Source: CBDCMJ01 sp965224325 (GTDB lineage: Bacteria > Chloroflexota > Dehalococcoidia > Lucifugimonadales > UBA3495). Taken from it: 64,000 bases of DNA. Where the stretch lies: positions 62,001-126,000 of the forward strand of contig CBDCYT010000020.1 of assembly GCA_965224325.1 (NCBI GenBank). The letters run 5' to 3'. The translations under genes were made by a program, and so were the position numbers. Shown here piece by piece: positions 59,013 to 64,000 of this stretch (the first letter of the stretch is position 1; each line of letters opens with the position of its first letter). The notes under the pieces are model-generated. The model worked only from the letters and a program-made list of their open reading frames with translations, did not search any database and had not been told where the DNA came from.

Positions 59013-60875
59013 CTAGTGGTGCGCGCCAGGCCCGCCGTCATGGGCGCTGGCCGCTGCGGGCGGTTCATTGCTCCAACCGATGGTGCCTATGAAAGCGATT
59101 GCGCCGCCGACGAAGCTCATGGCGTAATGGGAGAGGATGCCGCCGCCTATCAGGGCCGTTCCGACGGCAATCCATATGGGCCAATAGGACGGGCTGGGCA
59201 TATGAATGGTCCGTGGGTCCACGTGAGCTTCGGCTGGCGGCGCCGGCAGCCCAGCCGCTTTGGCCCGTTCTTTGCTGATCCAGTACTGGTCTTTCCCTTC
59301 AACCACCGGTATCTCGGCGAAATTGTAAGCCGGAGGAGGGGAAGAGATGGTCCACTCCAGGCCCGGAGCGTCCCACGGATCATGACCGGCCCGGGAGCCG
59401 CCGCGCACCGCCCGGACTATAGATATCGCGAAGGTGACGAAGCCCAAGAAAATTATGAAGTATCCGACAGTGGACAATAAATTCAGGTCGCCCCACCCAA
59501 ACTCGGAAGCGTAGGTATAAATGCGCCTAGGCATGCCGTTAAGACCGGCAAAGTGCATGGGGAAGAAGGTAACGTTCATACCTATGAACAGCAGCCAGAA
59601 AGTCAGCTTGCCCATACCTTCGTTATACATGCGGCCGGTTATTTTGGGCAGCCAGTAGTAGACCCCAGCGAACAGTCCGAAAATGGAGCCGCCGAACAGC
59701 ACGTAATGGACGTGGGCTACGATGTAGTAAGTGTCCTGCTGCTGAAAGTCCGATGGTGAAACGGCGTGAGATACACCGCTGAGCCCGCCAACTATGAACA
59801 ACGCCACGAAGCCCAAGGCGAACAACATCGGAGTCTTCAAATCGATGGAGCCGCCCCATAGGGTCCCGATCCAGTTGAAAATTTTCACGCCGGTGGGCAC
59901 TGCAATGAGCATGGTGGTAATAGTGAACACCGAGTTGGCCACCGGGCCCAGGCCCACGGTAAACATGTGGTGGCTCCACACCGCCCATCCCATCATCCCG
60001 ATTACGATGCCGGAAAAGATGATGAATGGATAACCGAACAAAGGCTTCTTGGAGAAAGTGGGCAACACTTCCGACACTATGCCCATGGCGGGAAGGATGA
60101 GGATGTAAACCTCGGGGTGTCCGAACACCCAGAACAGGTGCTGCCAGAGAACCGGGTCTCCTCCCGCCGACGGAATGAAGAAGTGAGTGCCGAAGTTGCG
60201 GTCCATGGTCAGTTCGATAAGGCCGACCGTGATCACCGGAAACGCCAGCACCAGCAGTATGGACGTGATTAGGGTCATCCAGACGAACACCGGCATGCGC
60301 ATGAGGCTCATACCCGGAGCCCGCAGGTTAACGATGGTGACGATGAAGTTCAGCGCCGCGGCAACCGAGGAAGTGCCCAATACTAGAAGGCTCACGCTCC
60401 AGAAGTCGAGGCCCCGATTCACGCTGAAGGGCTTTTCGGTGAGGTTGGCATAGGAAAACCAACCCGCGTCAGGAAGCTCGTTCACCAGGAAGCTGGCGTG
60501 GAATAGAAGCGCGCCGAACAGGAATAACCAGTAGCTAAGAGCGTTCAATCTGGGGAAGGCTACGTCCCTAGCCCCTATGGCCAGTGGTATTACGAAATTG
60601 AAGAAACTGGCCGAAAGCGGCATTATCACCATGAACACCATCACGGTGGCGTGCATGGTGAACATCGCGTTGAAGGTGTCGCCTCCGATCAGGCCGCTGT
60701 CAGGCACAGCCAGCTGCATGCGCAGCACTCCGGCTTCAACGCCGGCTATGCTCATCAAGACCAACGCAGTGACGCCGTAGAGAACTCCGATTCGTTTGTG
60801 GTCGACGGTGGTGATCCAGCCCAACACGCCAGCGTAGCTGGTCGGCCGTGCGATTACCCCCGTGATGGTTACCAT
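59013..60875 (-). CDS. ctaD: Cytochrome c oxidase subunit I
   Basis: A 620-residue catalytic subunit with twelve core helices. Ligands are visible: heme a His in FTMHATVMVFMV, the CuB His linked to Tyr in FWVFGHPEVYILILP, the CuB His pair in WSHHMFTVG, and the heme a3 / heme a His in YYIVAHVHYVLFGG. The HPEVY Tyr and the downstream K-channel residues fit an A-type oxidase. The ATG at 60875 follows GGGAGGC, so the upstream 12 codons are rejected. The C-terminal region adds two or more helices and a soluble tail. Confidence 0.96.
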   Translation of the reverse strand: MVTITGVIARPTSYAGVLGWITTVDHKRIGVLYGVTALVLMSIAGVEAGVLRMQLAVPDSGLIGGDTFNAMFTMHATVMVFMVIMPLSASFFNFVIPLAIGARDVAFPRLNALSYWLFLFGALLFHASFLVNELPDAGWFSYANLTEKPFSVNRGLDFWSVSLLVLGTSSVAAALNFIVTIVNLRAPGMSLMRMPVFVWMTLITSILLVLAFPVITVGLIELTMDRNFGTHFFIPSAGGDPVLWQHLFWVFGHPEVYILILPAMGIVSEVLPTFSKKPLFGYPFIIFSGIVIGMMGWAVWSHHMFTVGLGPVANSVFTITTMLIAVPTGVKIFNWIGTLWGGSIDLKTPMLFALGFVALFIVGGLSGVSHAVSPSDFQQQDTYYIVAHVHYVLFGGSIFGLFAGVYYWLPKITGRMYNEGMGKLTFWLLFIGMNVTFFPMHFAGLNGMPRRIYTYASEFGWGDLNLLSTVGYFIIFLGFVTFAISIVRAVRGGSRAGHDPWDAPGLEWTISSPPPAYNFAEIPVVEGKDQYWISKERAKAAGLPAPPAEAHVDPRTIHMPSPSYWPIWIAVGTALIGGGILSHYAMSFVGGAIAFIGTIGWSNEPPAAASAHDGGPGAHH

Positions 60876-61023
60876 TGTTTGCCTCCCGCGATTTCCTCGT
60901 TGGGAAATCAAGTTGGGAAACCGGGTTGTCAGGACGCGTGACCGGTCATAGAGCGGCCCCGACTAGGACTTGATTGGCTGGGTGTTCCCCTAGTAATTGC
61001 CCTCGTGAATTCTCTCGTGAATT

Positions 61024-62241
61024 CTACTGTAGTTGCAACAGATACTCAATGAGGCCATCAACCTGATCTTCACTAAGACTGACGTCGCCGTTTTGATAGA
61101 TCAGCGCGCGTTCCGCCATCCAGTTTCCAGGTTTCACGTCTTCGGGGTTATGAAGCCAAGTACGGAGATTTTCCTCGTTCAACGGCAACAGCCCGTCAGC
61201 TATGAATTGCCTCGTGCGCAGGTCGGTGAGATTGGGCGCGGGGACAGGGGTGATGTCGCCCCCGGTTAGGAAACCCTCCAACCGCGTTCCCGCCACTGCG
61301 GGATTGTCCGGCCCGTCGATGGTGTGGCAAAGGGCGCAATTGACGGTAAACGTGTTCTGGGCCTCCCGGGCGCGGAGGGTCAAAGGCCGCGGCGGTCCGT
61401 AGCTTCTCACCCAGGCGTCGTAATCGTCTTCACTTAGGACCTTCACCCGGAATCTCATCAGCGCATGGGCAACCCCGCACAGCTCAGCGCATTGGCCGTA
61501 GAACGTTGCCGGCAGTGTGTCTATCCTACTGGAATCCGCCTTGAACCACATTTCGTTCCGGTGGGTAGGCACCATGTCCAACTTGCCAGCCAGCTTCGGG
61601 ACCCAAAAGCTGTGGATTACGTCGTCACTGAAAAGATTCAATTTGACAGCCCGATCCACTGGGATGCGAAGTTCATTGGCAGTGGTGATTCGCGTCCCAT
61701 TTCCGGCGTCGGGATATTCGAACTCGAACCACCATTGGTGGCCGGTGACATTGACTTCCAGGACGTTTTGTTCTGAGCTCGGAGGGGCGTCGAGTTCGAA
61801 CAGGGTGAACACCGACCAAACCCCCAACCCCAAAATCAAGATGGAAGGAATGACGGTCCAAGTGATCTCCAAGGGTAGGTGGCCGTGGGTCCGGCTGGGC
61901 TCTACCCCCGGCCGGCGGCGAAAGCGGATAACAGCGTACAACAGGACGCCTTCCACAGCTACGAAAATTGCAACCATTACCCACAGGAGGACGTTGAAAA
62001 GCTCTAGTTGCTTGGCGGCGACCGGTCCAACGGGGTCCCACGTCGACTGCTTGCCCGTCGAGCAACTTACCGCTAAGAGAAGTAAGAGGAGGACCGCGCC
62101 GAAAATTAGGGGGAGAAAGCGGCGCTTGCCGGAGGGTGCTTGTGGAGTTTCCGCAGTAGTCAAAAGGAGCTTATTGTCAGGGGTTTCGGGAGGCTTCGCT
62201 CCTGTAGGGGCGCTTGCCCGTTGGAAGGGCACAAACCCCAT
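61024..62241 (-). CDS. ctaC: Cytochrome c oxidase subunit II fused to cytochrome c (caa3 type)
   Basis: A 405-residue subunit. A basic, Ala/Pro-rich N-terminus leads to a helix ending in LLAVSC, a lipobox. The second helix (FNVLLWVMVAIFVAVEGVLLYAVIRF) is followed by the CuA domain: His in DDVIHSFWVPKLAGK, then Cys-x3-Cys-x3-His-x2-Met in CAELCGVAHALM. The last 110 residues are a class-I cytochrome c with CALCH and a Met ligand, likely in GNWMAERALIY. The ATG at 62241 follows AAGGGGG; a TTG at 62283 is less likely. First gene of the cox operon. Confidence 0.94.
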   Translation of the reverse strand: MGFVPFQRASAPTGAKPPETPDNKLLLTTAETPQAPSGKRRFLPLIFGAVLLLLLLAVSCSTGKQSTWDPVGPVAAKQLELFNVLLWVMVAIFVAVEGVLLYAVIRFRRRPGVEPSRTHGHLPLEITWTVIPSILILGLGVWSVFTLFELDAPPSSEQNVLEVNVTGHQWWFEFEYPDAGNGTRITTANELRIPVDRAVKLNLFSDDVIHSFWVPKLAGKLDMVPTHRNEMWFKADSSRIDTLPATFYGQCAELCGVAHALMRFRVKVLSEDDYDAWVRSYGPPRPLTLRAREAQNTFTVNCALCHTIDGPDNPAVAGTRLEGFLTGGDITPVPAPNLTDLRTRQFIADGLLPLNEENLRTWLHNPEDVKPGNWMAERALIYQNGDVSLSEDQVDGLIEYLLQLQ

Positions 62242-62405
62242 CTTCCTACCCCCTTTTCCCGTTTGAGGCGCGATTGTGTGCAATTTTTCACTAATCGCTG
62301 GGACATTATCACAGCCCGAATATCGCTGTCAACATATTTGAGCCATTGTGGAGACGGGATGGGCGGGGGCTCGCGTACCGGCTCGGCTAATTCGACCGGC
62401 GATAT

Positions 62406-62608
62406 CAATCAAGCAGGGCCCCCTAGCGCCGCCCCTGGGTTAGGGACCCCCCATGGACTAGAGCTATTCATCCAAGCAGGGCCCCTTAGCCAAGCAGATC
62501 CCCTTCGCGCCACCCCTGGGTTAGGGCACCTCCATAGGACTTGAGCTATTCAATCAAGCAAGGTCCCTTCGCGCCAGGACTGGACCATGGATGACCCTTG
62601 GATTTGAG
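62406..62608. repeat. Three degenerate repeats upstream of the cox operon
   Basis: Units starting near 62406, 62470 and 62551 share ATCAAGCAGGGCCCC, GCGCC(G/A)CCCCTGGGTTAGGG and CATGGACTAGAGCTATTC. The second is longer by an inner duplication of about 18 bp. No gene is supported. Confidence 0.72.
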
Positions 62609-63691
62609 CTACCTTATGGCTGGGGCCACCTCTTTGGCGAACAGGCGCAACGAGTTGAACATCCGCTCCGCAGGAATGCCTCCCCCGACATTGGGCTCCA
62701 TAACGATGCCGGACAGCCCCAATGTTTCCTTCAACTGCATCAAGCGCTGGATTACCATGTCAGGGGTGCCGTAGGCGAGCCGGTCTCGTAGCAGGTCCTC
62801 GTAGGTTACGGCGGAGAGTTTTTCGGCTCTTCGAGCGCGGTCTTCTGTGTTCACGGTCCCGGCCCCGCCGGCGGAGCGGCCGAAGTTATCAGCCATCCGG
62901 CGATAGGACTTCATCGTGCTTTCCTCGGCGTCTTGGTTGGCGCTCTCCGCCGTTTCAGCCACGTACACCGGAATCCGGAGCAGGACATCGCCATCGCCCG
63001 GGTGGCCCGCCTCGCGCCAAGCGTCGCGGTATACACCGACGTGGCGCGCCACGTCGGCAATGTCGAATCCTCTCAGACCGACGAAAATTGGCAGTCCCAG
63101 TTTGCCCACCTGGGGAAAGGTGTCCTGGGTGGTCGCTGCCATACGGATGGGAGGGTGAGGCTGCTGATATGGCTTAGGCACGACGCAAACGTCGTTAAAC
63201 TCAAAATACTTGCCTTGGTGGGAGAAACTATGGTTGGTCCAGGCTTTTTTGATGACGTCCAAGGACTCTTGGAAGCGGTCCCGGCTCTCCCCATAGGGTA
63301 TCCCGTAACCCTCGTAGGCTCTGGCAAACCCGCTGCGGCCGATTCCGAACTCGAGGCGTCCTTGGCTGACTTGGTCCACGGTGGCGGCTTCCTCCGCCAT
63401 GCGAATGGGGTGGCACAACGGTAGTACGGCGACTGCCAGCCCTATCCTTATGCGTTGGGTGCGGGCCGCTATGGCGCTGGCCATGATCAGAGGAACAGAC
63501 ACAATAGATGGTATGCCGGCGCCGAAGGCGTCGCTTGGCCGCTTAGGCGCCGCGAAGTGCCTTTCCGCCAACCACACCCCGTCCAGTCCGTCTTCTTCCG
63601 CGGCGTCCACCACTGAGAAAGCCTCCCGGAAGGCGTCTTCCTGGGTGCCGCTCTCGCGGTAGTCGCATTCCATGATTAGTCCCAAGTGCAT
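62609..63691 (-). CDS. LLM class flavin-dependent oxidoreductase
   Basis: A 360-residue luciferase-like monooxygenase (F420 or FMN dependent). It shows MHLGLIMECDYRESG with the first barrel strand, EEDGLDGVWLAERHF, ARTQRIRIGLAVAVLPLCHPIRMAEEAATVDQVSQGRLEFGIGRSGF and a C-terminal LRLFAKEVAPA. Such enzymes are strongly expanded in SAR202 Chloroflexota, where they are thought to open refractory organic molecules. Substrate unknown. ATG 63691 begins the conserved strand. Confidence 0.87.
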   Translation of the reverse strand: MHLGLIMECDYRESGTQEDAFREAFSVVDAAEEDGLDGVWLAERHFAAPKRPSDAFGAGIPSIVSVPLIMASAIAARTQRIRIGLAVAVLPLCHPIRMAEEAATVDQVSQGRLEFGIGRSGFARAYEGYGIPYGESRDRFQESLDVIKKAWTNHSFSHQGKYFEFNDVCVVPKPYQQPHPPIRMAATTQDTFPQVGKLGLPIFVGLRGFDIADVARHVGVYRDAWREAGHPGDGDVLLRIPVYVAETAESANQDAEESTMKSYRRMADNFGRSAGGAGTVNTEDRARRAEKLSAVTYEDLLRDRLAYGTPDMVIQRLMQLKETLGLSGIVMEPNVGGGIPAERMFNSLRLFAKEVAPAIR

Positions 63692-64000
63692 AGCTTACCT
63701 CTGCTTGCTTTTCGCCTCTGTTTGCTGCTCGCGCAAAACAGATGGAGTTTTATTAAAATAGACTGGCGAAACAGGCGTGCTCTGAAGAGCGACGGCTGCG
63801 GAATTGCCTGCACCTAGAGGTTGTCTTCAGACGGCTGCGCTATGACATTGTCAGCCAGCGATTACCGCCGCTTCAAGGTGGGCAGCGAGTACAGCCCAAC
63901 TCCAAGCGCTAGCCTAAACCCATAGTTAGGCCAAGCATCATACTAACATGGAGGCATGACCGATTCAAATCGATAAACCGGCCGCATCTTGATAAACCGG
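63692..64000. other. Right-end intergenic sequence
   Basis: No gene is supported. GATAAACCGG occurs twice (63972-63981 and 63991-64000). CGACGGCTGCGGAATTGCC and CAGACGGCTGCGCTATG share a CGGCTGCG core only. Confidence 0.4.

Overview
The window looks like a bacterial chromosome segment, most likely from an aerobic Chloroflexota lineage (Dehalococcoidia / SAR202-like). This is inferred from gene content, not proven: a bifunctional phosphoglucose/phosphomannose isomerase, a luciferase-like flavin monooxygenase, FAH, HpcH, SDR and PaaK-type catabolic genes, an aa3 oxidase with a cytochrome c domain on subunit II, and an auracyanin/azurin-like copper domain. No rRNA or tRNA gene and no CRISPR array was seen.

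Layout. 1-1640 is a dense field of short palindromes (ATTCCC-N8-GGGAAT) surrounding one small GIY-YIG nuclease gene. 1658-4232 carries rpiA and yvcK. 4233-6333 is accessory: duplicated palindromic repeats, a hicBA-type toxin-antitoxin pair, a MITE-like element and a promoter with twin operators. 6334-17207 holds a sugar-phosphate isomerase, ligA, pth, a secreted metalloprotease-like lipoprotein, a Gfo/Idh/MocA oxidoreductase and a glycosidase-like protein, with more MITE copies between them. 17227-22473 is a nitrogen region: glutamine synthetase, two ammonium transporters, an unlisted 28-residue membrane peptide upstream of the first transporter, and a 38-bp motif shared by both transporter promoters. 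22954-29381 has a rhodanese and the FtsH/HflK/HflC membrane quality-control genes. 29546-38415 has an HpcH-type aldolase, sucCD, gatB, secG, a SAM hydrolase and both E1 subunits of a 2-oxo acid dehydrogenase.

38627-48821 is catabolic. Its core (40698-44407) reads as a 2-hydroxyisobutyryl-CoA mutase large subunit, its B12 subunit and a PaaK-like acyl-CoA ligase. The call rests on Ile and Asp at the two positions known to separate this mutase from methylmalonyl-CoA mutase. 49025-55433 has a split, very large BcrAD/HgdB-type activase system with a TetR regulator. 55737-62241 is a cytochrome oxidase locus: FixH-like protein, CtaG, then on the other strand subunits II (with cytochrome c), I, III and IV. 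Subunit IV has a complete azurin-type copper site fused to its C-terminus. A luciferase-like monooxygenase closes the window.

The most interesting items are the subunit IV-azurin fusion, the hydroxyisobutyryl-CoA mutase module, the ammonium-transporter control region with its micropeptide and attenuator, and the GIY-YIG gene sitting where the surrounding palindromic repeats change orientation.
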